A stretch of DNA of 64,000 bases from Enterobacteriaceae bacterium UBA5654 (GCA_002421005.1 DIJC01000026.1:1-64000); one strand, 5' to 3'; counted from the stretch's first letter, positions 40,870 to 50,608 are shown. Notes: generated by a model from the sequence alone, not told the origin. Numbers and translations are program-made.

Positions 40870-42374
40870 GCCGCGTCTCCTGAGCCGGATAATTGTGCAA
40901 GGTAGCGCTCAGCGCGAGCGCGCAGATCATGGCGATCCACTTTATTGGTGCCCGCCAGCGGAAAGCGGTCGATAAGCCAGATATGGCGCGGATGCAGATA
41001 CGCCGGGCCGTGTTGCAGCGTCCAGGCTTTAATCTCCTCCGGCTGCGGATCGCTGCCTTCGCGCGGGATCACCCACGCTACCGGTTTGCTGCCTTTGATT
41101 TCATCGCTGACCGCAATCACGCAGGCCTGTTGCACGTCCGGGTGCTGTTCCAGCAGCTTTTCCACTTCACCAGGATAGATATTTTCCCCGCCGCAGACAA
41201 ACATATCGTCCTGGCGTCCAATAAACGTGTAAAAGCCGTTTTCATCACGCTGGAAAACATCGCCGCTGATGTAATAGCCGTCGTCGGTAAACGGCGCGGC
41301 AACGTCCGGGCGCTGGTGATAACCCTGCATCAACGCCGGGCTTTTAATTTCCAGCACGCCGTGGTGGCTCAGTTCACCGCGTTCATCGCGCAGGCGCAGC
41401 GATACCGCCGGATGCGCATAGCCGTTTGAGGAGAGCGGCGCGTCCAGCCCGCCGGGATGCGGGCCGAATACGATCGGACCGCCCTCGGTAGTGCCATAGG
41501 CGTTGATGATCCGCGCCCGGGGCCAGATCTGGCGAATTTGATTAAACAGCCCTTCGTTGACCGGGGCCGATCCCATCCGCACCACCCGCACCGAGGAGAG
41601 ATCGCTCTGTTCGAGCAGGGTTTTCTCTTTCATCATCATGGCGATCATCGGCGGAACGGCGGTCAGCCAGCTACAGCGGTAGCGGGCGATGGCGGCAATG
41701 TAGTCGCGCACCTGAAACTGCGGCAGCAGAATAGTGGTGACGGCGCTGGCTAAGGTCAGCAGCGCCAGCGCCAGAGCGTTCATATGGTAAAACGGCGCGG
41801 CAATCAGTACCCGCTGCCCGGTCAGTTCCGCCGTGGCCAGCCGGGTTTCGACCACCCAGCGGTGGCTGGCGTGGGTCAGGCGCACGCCTTTCGGCATCCC
41901 GGTAGAGCCGGAGGTGTAAAGCAGCATCGCCAGATCCTGCGGCTGTGGGGCAAAGGCGTGAAAGCCGCTGACCGGTTTCACCCCGGCAAGCGTGGCAAAG
42001 TCCCAGCGCGAATGAGCGGGATCCAGCGGCGCGAGGTGTTCACTCTCGCCGACGATCAGCCTGGCGTCGCAGTCGGCGAGTATTTTTTCCAGCGTCGCGG
42101 TGGGGAATTTAATGCTGATCGGCACCGCCACCAGCCCGGCGCGGAGGATCGCCAGAAAAGCGATCATATAAGCAATGGAGTTGCGACCCAGCAGCGCAAT
42201 CCGCTCGCCGGGCGCGTAGCCGCGCGCCTGTAATGCTGCCGCCACCGCGTCGGCACGGGCGTCCAGTTCAGCGAAGGTGATACGCTGCTCGCCGTGCGCC
42301 AGCGGCGTAATAAACGCGGGCTGCTGTGAGTCTCGCGCCGCTGGCGGCAGCGCGCCTAAATTCGTAAGGGTCAT
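40866..42374 (-). CDS. AMP-dependent acyl-CoA ligase family protein
   Basis: 502 residues, adenylate-forming superfamily. The P-loop motif MLLYTSGSTGMPKGVRL (about 158-174), YGTTEGG (about 280), GDVFQRDENGFYTFIGRQDD and the C-terminal Lys motif NKVDRHDLR are present. It would activate a carboxylic acid with ATP and join it to coenzyme A. The neighbouring thioesterase and oxidoreductase suggest that the acyl-CoA is then modified. It overlaps the genes on both sides by four bases. Confidence 0.88.
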   Translation of the reverse strand: MTLTNLGALPPAARDSQQPAFITPLAHGEQRITFAELDARADAVAAALQARGYAPGERIALLGRNSIAYMIAFLAILRAGLVAVPISIKFPTATLEKILADCDARLIVGESEHLAPLDPAHSRWDFATLAGVKPVSGFHAFAPQPQDLAMLLYTSGSTGMPKGVRLTHASHRWVVETRLATAELTGQRVLIAAPFYHMNALALALLTLASAVTTILLPQFQVRDYIAAIARYRCSWLTAVPPMIAMMMKEKTLLEQSDLSSVRVVRMGSAPVNEGLFNQIRQIWPRARIINAYGTTEGGPIVFGPHPGGLDAPLSSNGYAHPAVSLRLRDERGELSHHGVLEIKSPALMQGYHQRPDVAAPFTDDGYYISGDVFQRDENGFYTFIGRQDDMFVCGGENIYPGEVEKLLEQHPDVQQACVIAVSDEIKGSKPVAWVIPREGSDPQPEEIKAWTLQHGPAYLHPRHIWLIDRFPLAGTNKVDRHDLRARAERYLAQLSGSGDAA

Positions 42375-43150
42375 AGCCTGAACTCAAGTAAGGTGTGAAT
42401 ATCCGGGAGCGCAATCACCAGCCGTCCCGCCTCCTGATGCCACGCCAGTCCGGCCTCCTGCGCCGCCTGACGCAATAGCGCCGCGTCGCCGCCGCGAAAG
42501 GTGATGGCGGCGAACTGGCTGCGGCGGGTGCGGTCCCTGCACCTCGGGAAATCCTGCCAGCGATCGTCGCCCGCCAGCCGCAGCGTAAACGCCGGAGCCA
42601 GCGGACCGAGCCGCTGCCACGCCTGGCGTTCCGCCGACAGATCGTCGGTCACGACGGTCAGGCTTTCGATCCCCTTGACGCCGTTGGCATGTTGCAGCCA
42701 GGGCGCGCGCCACAGCCATTCCGGGGTGTGATGCTGGCAAAAATAGACTCTTCCCGCCGCAAAGCTGCCGGGGGCGAGACGCACGGTGCTGAAGCGCGCC
42801 TCCCCGCGTTCGCCGTCGGCCTCTACCGCGCGGGAGAAATGCTGGACCGGCTGCACGGCAAAACCCTGCCCGGCAAGCTGATGCGCGGTCTGCTGCGCGT
42901 CGTCGCTGCGAAACACCAGCCCGTCAATGCCGCGCGGGCTGTCCAGCAGTTCCTGACGCACCACCGCGCTGTCGCGCGGCTGGCCGATCAGCTCCAGATA
43001 GTGGTCGTCAAACATCACCAGTTGATTCGCCGATCCCAGCGTATGACGGCTTTCCGGGGTCAGCGTGAAGCCGAGCGCGCTGAAAATGTCCCGCGTAGCC
43101 GCCAGCGCAAAGTGGTTATTGATGACCAGATGATCCAGAACCCATGACAT
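42371..43150 (-). CDS. VOC superfamily protein (glyoxalase-like domain)
   Basis: 259 residues with a vicinal-oxygen-chelate layout: WVLDHLVINNHF at the N-terminus, LVMFDDHYLELIG (about 55-67), FRSDDAQQTAHQLAGQGFAVQP, and a second half-repeat later. This arrangement matches the glyoxalase-like-domain (glyoxalase_3) family of unknown reaction. The start at 43150 gives MSWVLDHLV and follows GAGGGG. Sandwiched between the ligase and thioesterase genes, so it acts in the same pathway. Confidence 0.82.
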   Translation of the reverse strand: MSWVLDHLVINNHFALAATRDIFSALGFTLTPESRHTLGSANQLVMFDDHYLELIGQPRDSAVVRQELLDSPRGIDGLVFRSDDAQQTAHQLAGQGFAVQPVQHFSRAVEADGERGEARFSTVRLAPGSFAAGRVYFCQHHTPEWLWRAPWLQHANGVKGIESLTVVTDDLSAERQAWQRLGPLAPAFTLRLAGDDRWQDFPRCRDRTRRSQFAAITFRGGDAALLRQAAQEAGLAWHQEAGRLVIALPDIHTLLEFRL

Positions 43151-43160
43151 CGTTTTCCCC

Positions 43161-43574
43161 TCAGGCTGCGGGCATGGCGTACAGGCCGCGCCCGCTTGCC
43201 ACCAGCCGATCCTCACTGTCCCAGACCCAGGCTTCAGCGCTGGAGACCTGTTTGCCGACCTTAATCACCTTGCCTTCAACGCGCAGATCGCCGCGCGCCG
43301 GACGGTGGTAATCAACGCGGATATCCAGCGTCGGCACGCCCCGGCCGGTCCAGGCGACCAGCGCCCAGTCGGCGGTGAGATCCACCAGCGCGGCCAGAAT
43401 GCCACCGTGAATGTAGCCGCCCGCCGGGTTGACGACCCACTCGTCGCGAAAACGGGCGCGCAGGGTGATTTCCCCTTCGCTCACCGCGACCACTTCCAGC
43501 CCCAGCCACTGGTGGTACGGGCCGTTGAGTAATTTTTCCTGCACCGCAGCGGCGCTTAATGTCGTTTCGCTCAT
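43161..43574 (-). CDS. PaaI-type hotdog-fold thioesterase
   Basis: 137 residues with the hotdog-fold thioesterase pattern: NPAGGYIHGGILAALVDLTADWAL (about 46-69, with the catalytic acid near its end), LDIRVDYHRPARGDLRVEG and a closing strand. PaaI-like enzymes cleave aromatic acyl-CoA esters and often act as a safety valve that frees CoA. It lies 10 bases from each neighbour in the operon. Confidence 0.88.
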   Translation of the reverse strand: MSETTLSAAAVQEKLLNGPYHQWLGLEVVAVSEGEITLRARFRDEWVVNPAGGYIHGGILAALVDLTADWALVAWTGRGVPTLDIRVDYHRPARGDLRVEGKVIKVGKQVSSAEAWVWDSEDRLVASGRGLYAMPAA

Positions 43575-43584
43575 TACCGTCTCC

Positions 43585-44601
43585 TTAAGGGGTCACAATC
43601 ACTTTGCCGAGCACTTCACGATCGCGGATCAGACGCAGCCCTTCCGCCGCCTGCTCCAGTGGAACTTCGCGGTCGATCAGCGGCACGATGTCGCCGTCCG
43701 CCACCAGCGTCAGCAGGGCTTCGAGATCGTCCTGATAGAAGCTGTTGGAGCCTTTGATGTTCAGCTCAAAGCTCCAGATGTAACGCAGATCTTCCACCGG
43801 GTCATAGCCCGCCGTCGCGCCGCAGACCAGCAGGGTGCCGCCGCGCTTCAGGCATTTGAGCGAGGGACGCCAGGTGTCGCCGCCGGTGAAGTTGATCACC
43901 ACGTCCACTCCGCCCTCATAGGTCCGGCGCTGCGGTTTGCCGTACTGGTTAATGGCCCAGCGGGAAAAGTCCTCTTCGCGGTAGTTCACCACGCGATCCG
44001 CGCCCAGCGCGCTCAGTGCCGCCGCCTTTTCGGCGCTGCCCGCGCAGGCGATGACTTCCGCACCGAGTTTTTTCGCCAGCACCACGCAGGCGGTGCCGAC
44101 GCCGCCGCTCGCGCCGAGGATCAGCACCCGGTCGCCCGGCTTAATAGTGTTATGGGTGACCAGCATCCGGTGGGCGGTGCCGTAAGCCACCGGGAGCGCG
44201 GCGGCCTGGGCATAGCTCACCGCGTCAGGCAGGGCGATAAGCTGCGCGGCATCCACCAGCGCATATTCCGCCATCCCGCCGTCGGTCATCTCGCCCATCA
44301 GGCCGACGCCCGGTTTCAGCGGGTTGATCAGCACCCGGTCGCCGGGCTGCCAGCCTTTAACATCGTCAGCGATCTCCTCAATAACCCCGGCCAGATCGAG
44401 GCCCGGCACCACCGGCAGCGGCACTTTGATGCCCGGCATCCCGTTGACGGTGAATACGTCGTGATAGTTAAACGAGGACGCCTTGACGCGAATAATGGCG
44501 TGCCCCGGCTTTAGCGTCGGACGCGGCTTGTCGGTCACGACGGACAAATTGTCCAGGCTACCATGCTGGGTAAGGACCAGCGCTTTCATTGACTGACTCA
44601 C
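43585..44601 (-). CDS. Medium-chain dehydrogenase/reductase (quinone oxidoreductase-like)
   Basis: 338 residues of the MDR superfamily. A GroES-like N-terminal domain (IRVKASSFNYHDVFTVNGMPG, GLDLAGVIEEI) has no catalytic Cys or structural zinc quartet, so it is the zinc-free NADPH-dependent type. The Rossmann motif is VLILGASGGVGTACVVLAKKLGA (about 163-185). It probably reduces an activated double bond or carbonyl of the pathway substrate. It follows the binding-protein gene by 12 bases. Confidence 0.87.
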   Translation of the reverse strand: MSQSMKALVLTQHGSLDNLSVVTDKPRPTLKPGHAIIRVKASSFNYHDVFTVNGMPGIKVPLPVVPGLDLAGVIEEIADDVKGWQPGDRVLINPLKPGVGLMGEMTDGGMAEYALVDAAQLIALPDAVSYAQAAALPVAYGTAHRMLVTHNTIKPGDRVLILGASGGVGTACVVLAKKLGAEVIACAGSAEKAAALSALGADRVVNYREEDFSRWAINQYGKPQRRTYEGGVDVVINFTGGDTWRPSLKCLKRGGTLLVCGATAGYDPVEDLRYIWSFELNIKGSNSFYQDDLEALLTLVADGDIVPLIDREVPLEQAAEGLRLIRDREVLGKVIVTP

Positions 44602-44613
44602 GGATATCTCCTG

Positions 44614-45594
44614 TTATTTAAGGGATTTCGCCGCCTGGTAAGCGGAATCGTTATACAGCGTGTCGGGCACCTGCCCCTTTACCGTGCCGCTGGCGACAAA
44701 AACGTCATGCTGACGCTTCAGGGTGGCAATATCAGCCGGTTCAAACGTGATGCGGTTCATGCTGTCCCAGCGGCTGAAATAGATTTCGGCATCGCGCTGC
44801 GGCAGGTTGGCGTTTTTCTGCAACAGCGAGACCACCTCCTGCCGATGCGTCTTGCCCCACGCCAGCGTGTCGCGCAGCGCGGCGATGACTTTCGCCACCG
44901 TTTCCGGGTGTTGGGTGATTAACTCGCTGCGCACTGCGCCGACGCCGATGTACGGCACCGCGTCACTGTGGGTCAGCTTTTTCCATTCGTCGGCAAAGCT
45001 GCCGAGCGAGGTGACTTTCAGCTCATCCAGTTGTTCGATGGTCAGCGAACGCAGCGCGGCGGCATCCACCTGTTTTTGCACGAGGAACTGCGCCAGCCGC
45101 GATTCGTTGCCGCCGATCAGCTGGAATTCGTTCGCGCCGATGTGGTTATTGTTTTGCAGGAGCGTAGACGCGATAACCGCCACCGACGATCCGGCAGGCG
45201 ACATGCCAATTTTTTTGCCTTTCAGCTGGTCAAGCGAGGTGACAGGCGATCCCTGCGGCACCACAAACTGCACGTCGGCAGGCTGGGTGGCGGCGAAGAT
45301 TTGGATCGGCACCCCTTCGGCAGCGCTGCTGAACACGCCCGCCAGCGGCGCACCAAAGGCCAGATCGATGGAGCCGGAAGCCAGCGCTTTGATCGGTGCG
45401 TTGACGTCCGGGAAGTGAACAAACTCAGCGTCAATGCCGCGTTTTGCCAGGAAGTCTTTATTTTCCAGAACCGTTCCGTAGCCGAGGCTGACGCCGCTGC
45501 TCCAGTAACCGATGCGGACTTTTTCCGCTGCCGCCGTATTCAGGGCAAAGAGCGCCCCGGCAGCGAGCGTCGCCGCCTTTAACCAGTTTTTCAT
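44614..45594 (-). CDS. ABC transporter substrate-binding protein (SsuA/TauA-like)
   Basis: 326 residues. A signal peptide (KNWLKAATLAAGALFALNTAAA) and a mature NMT1/SsuA-type fold: EKVRIGYWSSGVSLGYGTVLENK, then KGKKIGMSPAGSSVAVIA in the middle. This group feeds taurine-, sulfonate- and nitrate-like importers, so a small anionic substrate is expected. It belongs with the permease and ATPase genes upstream in the same operon. Confidence 0.88.
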   Translation of the reverse strand: MKNWLKAATLAAGALFALNTAAAEKVRIGYWSSGVSLGYGTVLENKDFLAKRGIDAEFVHFPDVNAPIKALASGSIDLAFGAPLAGVFSSAAEGVPIQIFAATQPADVQFVVPQGSPVTSLDQLKGKKIGMSPAGSSVAVIASTLLQNNNHIGANEFQLIGGNESRLAQFLVQKQVDAAALRSLTIEQLDELKVTSLGSFADEWKKLTHSDAVPYIGVGAVRSELITQHPETVAKVIAALRDTLAWGKTHRQEVVSLLQKNANLPQRDAEIYFSRWDSMNRITFEPADIATLKRQHDVFVASGTVKGQVPDTLYNDSAYQAAKSLK

Positions 45595-45598
45595 ACCG

Positions 45599-46372
45599 TT
45601 ATTCCTGTGTGGGTGATTTCCAGCGAAAAAGATGGCGCTCCAGCGGCTTCAGCAGCCCGCCTTCCAGCAGCAGCATCAGAGAAACTAATAACAGCGTCCA
45701 TGCGAAGACCTGATCGGTCTGAACCAGATCCCCCGCCTGCCGCAGCCGGTAGCCGATGCCGTCCGACGCGCCGAGGGTTTCTGCCACCAGCGACACGCGC
45801 CAGCCGAAGCCAAACGCCAGCCGTGCGCCAGAGAAAAAGTACGGCAGGATGGTCGGCAGGTAGATTTTGCGCAGCAGTTGCAGACGGCTGAAGCGAAAGC
45901 TGCGCGCCAGTTCGACGTACTGGCGTTCAACGGTCTGCGCCCCCTGCCAGACGTTGGTGAGGATCAGCGGCATGGCGGTCATAAACACCACAAAGATGGT
46001 AGTGGCGTTAGAGATGCCAAACCAGATGATCGCAAAGATGGCCCAGATCGCTGACGACACGGTGTTGAATACCGCCAGCAGCGGCTCGAAGAACTGCGCC
46101 AGTCGCCGACTGGCTCCCAGCGCCAGCCCCGCCAGCGTGCCGACCAGCGTTGCCAGCAGGAACCCGCTGAACACCCGCGAGAAGGTCACGCCGATGTCGT
46201 GCAACAGGGTGTTATTGCGCCACAGCGCCAGCACCGCATTAAAGGTTTTTTCCGGTCCCGGTAGGACGAAAGCGGGCATGTTCTGCGCCGCCAGCAGCCA
46301 CAGCAGGAAGAAGATCCCCAGCAATACCAGCCGCTGTACGACCAGCGAGGCGTTTTTACGCAGCGATTTCAT
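45599..46372 (-). CDS. ABC transporter permease (SsuC/TauC-like)
   Basis: 257 residues, six membrane helices. The ATPase-docking loop ELARSFRFSRLQLLRKIYLPTILPYF (about 155-180) is in the place usual for the nitrate/sulfonate/taurine permease group. Only one permease gene is present, so it should work as a homodimer. Start and stop touch the neighbouring genes without gaps. Confidence 0.9.
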   Translation of the reverse strand: MKSLRKNASLVVQRLVLLGIFFLLWLLAAQNMPAFVLPGPEKTFNAVLALWRNNTLLHDIGVTFSRVFSGFLLATLVGTLAGLALGASRRLAQFFEPLLAVFNTVSSAIWAIFAIIWFGISNATTIFVVFMTAMPLILTNVWQGAQTVERQYVELARSFRFSRLQLLRKIYLPTILPYFFSGARLAFGFGWRVSLVAETLGASDGIGYRLRQAGDLVQTDQVFAWTLLLVSLMLLLEGGLLKPLERHLFRWKSPTQE

Positions 46373-47140
46373 TTATACCTCCATCCGCAGCAGGCGGATT
46401 TTTTCGGCCACGTCGCGCCCGGTGGGCTGCCGGGGTCGCGGCAACGACAGCGCCACGCTTTGTTTGATGCGTCCAGGATTCGGTTGCAGGATCACAATCC
46501 GATCCGCGAGGATCACCGCCTCTTCCACGTCGTGAGTGACGATCACCACGGTCATGTTTTTAAGCTGGCAGATGCGCAGCAGCTCCGCGTGCATGGCGCT
46601 GCGGGTTTGCGGATCGAGGCGCGAGAACGGCTCGTCCATCAGCAATATTTGTGGTCCGGCGACCAAGCTGCGCGCCAGTGCGATGCGGCTGCGCATTCCG
46701 CCGGAAAGCTGGTGCGGCCATTTCCCCGCCACCTGTTCCATACCCACCAGCCGGAGCGCCTCCTGCACCCGCTGCTGACGCTCGCCGCGTGACAGCGGGG
46801 TGTTTTCCAGCGCGAGGTTGACGTTCTGGCGCACCGTGCGCCACGGCAGCAGGCGGTCTTCCTGAAACAGATAGCCGACCTGACGCCACTGGCTAAAACG
46901 GGCGATGGCCTCGCCCTGAAGTGTGATTTCGCCGCCGTCCGCAGGCAGCAACCCGGAAATAATATTCAGCAGCGTGCTTTTACCGCCGCCGGATGCGCCG
47001 AGCAGGGCGACGATTTCGCCGGGATACACCTCCAGCGAGATATCCTGTAATACCCGTTGACCGTCGAAACTTTTGTTGACGCCGCGAAGGGCGATCACCG
47101 GCGAGACGGCGGCGGGCTGTTCGTTGAGAAGCGCGCTCAT
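46373..47140 (-). CDS. ABC transporter ATP-binding protein (SsuB/TauB-like)
   Basis: 255 residues with Walker A LLGASGGGKSTLLN (about residue 52; Gly-Gly replaces the usual Gly-Cys), the Q-loop YLFQEDRLLPWRT, signature LSGGMRSRIALARSLVA, Walker B ILLMDEPFSRLDPQ and switch His in IVTHDVEEAVILAD. It drives the SsuC-like permease encoded next. Its ATG overlaps the GntR gene stop by four bases. Confidence 0.92.
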   Translation of the reverse strand: MSALLNEQPAAVSPVIALRGVNKSFDGQRVLQDISLEVYPGEIVALLGASGGGKSTLLNIISGLLPADGGEITLQGEAIARFSQWRQVGYLFQEDRLLPWRTVRQNVNLALENTPLSRGERQQRVQEALRLVGMEQVAGKWPHQLSGGMRSRIALARSLVAGPQILLMDEPFSRLDPQTRSAMHAELLRICQLKNMTVVIVTHDVEEAVILADRIVILQPNPGRIKQSVALSLPRPRQPTGRDVAEKIRLLRMEV

Positions 47141-47835
47141 GCCCGGATACTCCTGTTCTGGATCGGCAGCAGCGTGCCGTCCGAGGTTAAGGTGGCGTAG
47201 ATTTTCTCCAGCGTCATCGCCTGAAAAGTTTCAATATGCCGCCGGGCGATGAACTCCACCCGCTTGCGATCCTGCTCTTCAAAGGCCTGGATCATCGCGT
47301 TATGGTCGTGGCGAATTTCCGGTTTGGTTTGCTGGACGTTGAAGCCCAGCGCCACCAGCCGCGACATTTCGTCCATCAGGGCGGAGAGTGCGCGCAGCAG
47401 ATGCTGATTGCCCGCCGCTTCGGCAATCGCCAGGTGAAAGCGGGTGTTGGCATTCATAAAGACATCGATGCGGGTGGAGAGCGGCGCGACCACTTCCACC
47501 CGGCAGTCCGCCTCCAGCTTTTTCAGCAGGTCGATATCCACCTTCCCCACCGCCAGTCGCGCCGCCAGCGGTTCGAGCTGGGCACGCACGGTGAAGATCT
47601 CTTCGACGTCCTGAAGGGTGATCGGCGCAATGCGGTAGCCTTTGCGCGGACGCGATTCCACCAGGCATTCATGGCTAAGACGCGCCAGCGCCAGCCGCAG
47701 GGTGCTTTTCCCCAGCAGATAGCGCTCCATCAGCTCGGATTCAGTGACCAGCGAGCCTGGCATCATGCGACAGGTCAGAATGTCGCGGCGGATCGCCTGA
47801 TACGCCCGGTCACTTAACGATAATGCTTGCGTCAT
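47137..47835 (-). CDS. GntR family transcriptional regulator, FCD type
   Basis: 232 residues. The N-terminal winged helix (SLSDRAYQAIRRDILTCRMMPGSLVTESELMERYLLGKSTLRLALARLSHECLVES) and an FCD ligand domain (MNANTRFHLAIAEAAGNQHLLRAL; HDHNAMIQAFEEQDRKRVEF). The ATG at 47835 has AGAGGCTGAGC in front; the frame remains open upstream to 47901 but without support. It is the first gene of the nine-gene operon and probably controls it and the divergent ABC operon through the 404-bp gap. Confidence 0.88.
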   Translation of the reverse strand: MTQALSLSDRAYQAIRRDILTCRMMPGSLVTESELMERYLLGKSTLRLALARLSHECLVESRPRKGYRIAPITLQDVEEIFTVRAQLEPLAARLAVGKVDIDLLKKLEADCRVEVVAPLSTRIDVFMNANTRFHLAIAEAAGNQHLLRALSALMDEMSRLVALGFNVQQTKPEIRHDHNAMIQAFEEQDRKRVEFIARRHIETFQAMTLEKIYATLTSDGTLLPIQNRSIRA

Positions 47836-48239
47836 GCTCAGCCTCTTAGCGGATGCTGTGAGCAGCTCACAGCGGCGTTTTGAATCTCTTAGTGAGGCCA
47901 TTCTAGGATCGGTTTTGCGCGGAATTCTAATAACTAAAATGGCAATCTATTGCGCAAATTTGTCTGTGCTGGGCTGCCCAGAGAAACGCACAAAGCCGGT
48001 CACTATGGCAGTATGGCGCGTAGCAAAGCGCTGTCAGTCCAGCATTCATGCGGGCTGGCGGGTTAAGCACGCCGGAGGTTTCGTTGCGGTTGCATCAGGG
48101 CGCGGGCGCGGATTTGCGGGGCAAATGCGCTGGGCATTCCAGCTTGCCCGTTCTGTTTCTATTCTTAGAGAGAAATGTTCGTTCTGCTGGCGACGGGCAT
48201 GTTCTAACCTGGCCGTTTTCTGACGGACAAGGATCACCC
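47836..48239. promoter_or_regulatory. Shared divergent control region of the GntR operon and the second ABC operon
   Basis: 404 bases with no credible gene. Two perfect inverted repeats could be regulator sites: CTGGGC-T-GCCCAG (47969-47981) and ATTTGC-GGG-GCAAAT (48112-48126). No -35/-10 pair of good quality is evident on either strand. AAGGA sits close before the plus-strand start at 48240. Confidence 0.4.
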
Positions 48240-49304
48240 ATGCGTAAACTTTCCCTGTTGCTGGCTTTAAGCGTTGTCGGCGCGGCCCACGCGCAAAAGC
48301 CCGATGACGTCACGGTGGCGTTAGCCATTCCCCCTGCGGTTCACGACGGCGCGCCTTACGCGGCGGCGGAAGAACTGGGGCTGTTTAAAGAACAAAATCT
48401 CCGCGTTAAAGTGCTGGTGTTCCAGGGCGCGGGCGCGCTGCTGCCGCAGGTTGCCAGCAAGCGCGTGACCTTTGGTTATCCGGTGGCAGAACCGGTGATT
48501 TCCAGCTATTTCAACGGTAAAAACCCGCTGCCGGTGCGCTATTTCTATAACGGCACGCCTGCCCAGACGCTGGAGTATACGGTGCTGGCGGATTCGCCGA
48601 TTAAAACGCTGGCGGATTTGAAAGGCAAAACCATCGGCGTTGGCGCGCTGACCTGGGGGACGCTGCCAAACAGCCGCGCCGCGCTGCGGGTTGCCGGGCT
48701 GGAGCCGGGTAAAAACGTGCAGTTCGTGGCGGTCGGCGTGCTCGGTTCGGGCTTCCAGGCATTGCGTAGCGGGCAGGTAGACGCGCTGAACTACAACAAT
48801 AGCTGGGGCGATATTTTTGAGCTGACCGGCACTAAAATCCGCCGTATCCCCTACCCTGACGTGTTTCAGGAAGCGCCCGGCAACGGGTTTATCGCCCATC
48901 AGGATACCTTCAAAGAGCACCCGGATTTGATCCGCCGCTTCGGTCGGGCGTACACCGAAGCGCAGTACGTCTGCGAAATTAATCCCGAATACTGCGTGCG
49001 CGCCTTCTGGCGTCAGCACCCGGAAAGCAAGCCCGCCGATGCCGACGGCAAAGGTCTGGCGGAGGCCAAAACGCTGCTGACCAAACGCCTTCAGCGCACG
49101 CTGTACCGCGCGGACGGCAGCCGTCGCCAGCCCGGCGAGTACGATCTGGCGGTGATCCGCCGGGCCATTGAGGCGATGGCGAAGGCAGGAGAATTCCCCG
49201 ACGCGAATGTTCCGATCGCGCGAATTTTCTCCAATGAGTTTGTCTCCTCCTTTGATGACTTCGATAAAAACGCGCTGCGGGCGCGGGCGGAGGCGGCACA
49301 ATGA
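48240..49304 (+). CDS. ABC transporter substrate-binding protein (NMT1/SsuA-like), second system
   Basis: 354 residues. The signal peptide MRKLSLLLALSVVGAAHA is followed by a NMT1/THI5-type fold (TVALAIPPAVHDGAPYAAAE, then AVGVLGSGFQALRSGQVDALNYNN). The start at 48240 has AAGGA just upstream and gives a normal export signal; the frame is open further upstream. First gene of a four-gene operon; its TGA overlaps the next ATG. It captures a small organic solute in the periplasm, whose identity I cannot tell. Confidence 0.87.
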   Translation: MRKLSLLLALSVVGAAHAQKPDDVTVALAIPPAVHDGAPYAAAEELGLFKEQNLRVKVLVFQGAGALLPQVASKRVTFGYPVAEPVISSYFNGKNPLPVRYFYNGTPAQTLEYTVLADSPIKTLADLKGKTIGVGALTWGTLPNSRAALRVAGLEPGKNVQFVAVGVLGSGFQALRSGQVDALNYNNSWGDIFELTGTKIRRIPYPDVFQEAPGNGFIAHQDTFKEHPDLIRRFGRAYTEAQYVCEINPEYCVRAFWRQHPESKPADADGKGLAEAKTLLTKRLQRTLYRADGSRRQPGEYDLAVIRRAIEAMAKAGEFPDANVPIARIFSNEFVSSFDDFDKNALRARAEAAQ

Positions 49305-50608
49305 GCGCGACGCTGACGATTGATATTGCTGATGATCTGATTGACCAGCCGCGCCGGATCGCAGCGCACGGCCTGACGCCCGGCATTGCCCGGCTGACCG
49401 CCTCGCTGGTCCACCCGGACGGTAGCCGCTGGCAGAGCAGCGCGACGTTTCAGATTGGCGCGGCGGGGACGCTGGACGTCGATGCCGCGCTACCGCTTTC
49501 CGGCGACTGGCAGGAGGCTGAGCCGATGGCCCCGGTGTGGGCGCTGCGCCAGATTTCCCCCCCGCTGGATGACGCGCACAGCGACGTCGTGGCCCCGCGC
49601 CACATCGCGCTGCATATTGAGGACAGCGAGGGCAACCAGGCGGACGCGGTGCTGATCCAGCGCCTGCTGGCGGAAGGCGTAACCCGCCGCGAAGTCCGCG
49701 AGCGTGGCCTTTCCGGCACTCTGTTTACGCCTGCCGGTCCCGGCCCCCATCCACTGGTGATCGTGCTGAACGGCTCAGGCGGCGGCACCCCGGAGCAGCG
49801 GGCCGCGCTGCTGGCGGCGCGGGGCTATCACGCGCTGGCGCTGGCGTATTTCAACGCGCCGGGTCGCCCGGAATATATTTCCGATACCCCGCTGGAATAT
49901 TTCGCCGGGGCGCTGGCCTGGGCGCAGGAGACGCTGCGCCCGCGCGCCGGTTTTATCGCCGTGGCCGGGCATTCACGCGGCGGCGAGCTGGCGCTGCTGC
50001 TGGCGGCTACCTTCCCGCACGCGGTGTCGGCGGTCATTGGCTACGTGCCGAGCGCGGTGATCCATGGCACCCTGCGCGCCGGTCGTCCCGATCAGCCGCG
50101 TGATGCCGACGCCTGGACGCTGGGCGGCACGCCGCTGCGCAATATCTGGCAGGGGAATCCTCACGCCGACTGGCACGCTTTTGATTATCCCGCGCGGCCG
50201 GATGTGGATATTCGCCAGGCGCCTGCTTTTGTTAACGTCGAACGCGATGCGCAGAGTCTGGCGGCGGCACGCATTCCGGTTGAGCGCATCGCCGGGCCGC
50301 TGCTGCTGATTTCCGGCACCGACGATGGCTTCTGGCCGTCAACGGCCTACTGTGAGCGTATTGAGCGCGAGCTGCTGGCCCGTCAGCACCGCTGGCCGGT
50401 GGAGCATCTGCGCAATGAGCACAGCGGTCATGCGATTAGCTTTCCTTTTCTGCCGACCACCGATATCGCCAAAGTGCATCCGGTAGCGGGGGTCGTGATT
50501 GACGGTGGCGGAACGCCAGTGGCGAACGCCCGCGCCAACCGGCAGAGCTGGGCGCGGGTGCTGGCGTTTCTCGCCGCCGCCGTGCAGGCACGGGAGGCGC
50601 AGGGATGA
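49301..50608 (+). CDS. BAAT-type acyl-CoA thioester hydrolase family protein
   Basis: 435 residues. The N-terminal immunoglobulin-like domain (about 1-125) is of the acyl-CoA thioester hydrolase/bile acid-CoA:amino acid N-acyltransferase type, followed by an alpha/beta hydrolase domain with HPLVIVLNGSGGG, nucleophile elbow VAGHSRGGELAL (Ser, about residue 229) and a late His in NEHSGHAISFPF. A Ser nucleophile fits hydrolysis rather than acyl transfer. Rare in enterobacterial chromosomes; its position inside an ABC importer operon suggests that the imported solute is an ester or amide-linked acyl compound. Overlaps both neighbours by four bases. Confidence 0.85.
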   Translation: MSATLTIDIADDLIDQPRRIAAHGLTPGIARLTASLVHPDGSRWQSSATFQIGAAGTLDVDAALPLSGDWQEAEPMAPVWALRQISPPLDDAHSDVVAPRHIALHIEDSEGNQADAVLIQRLLAEGVTRREVRERGLSGTLFTPAGPGPHPLVIVLNGSGGGTPEQRAALLAARGYHALALAYFNAPGRPEYISDTPLEYFAGALAWAQETLRPRAGFIAVAGHSRGGELALLLAATFPHAVSAVIGYVPSAVIHGTLRAGRPDQPRDADAWTLGGTPLRNIWQGNPHADWHAFDYPARPDVDIRQAPAFVNVERDAQSLAAARIPVERIAGPLLLISGTDDGFWPSTAYCERIERELLARQHRWPVEHLRNEHSGHAISFPFLPTTDIAKVHPVAGVVIDGGGTPVANARANRQSWARVLAFLAAAVQAREAQG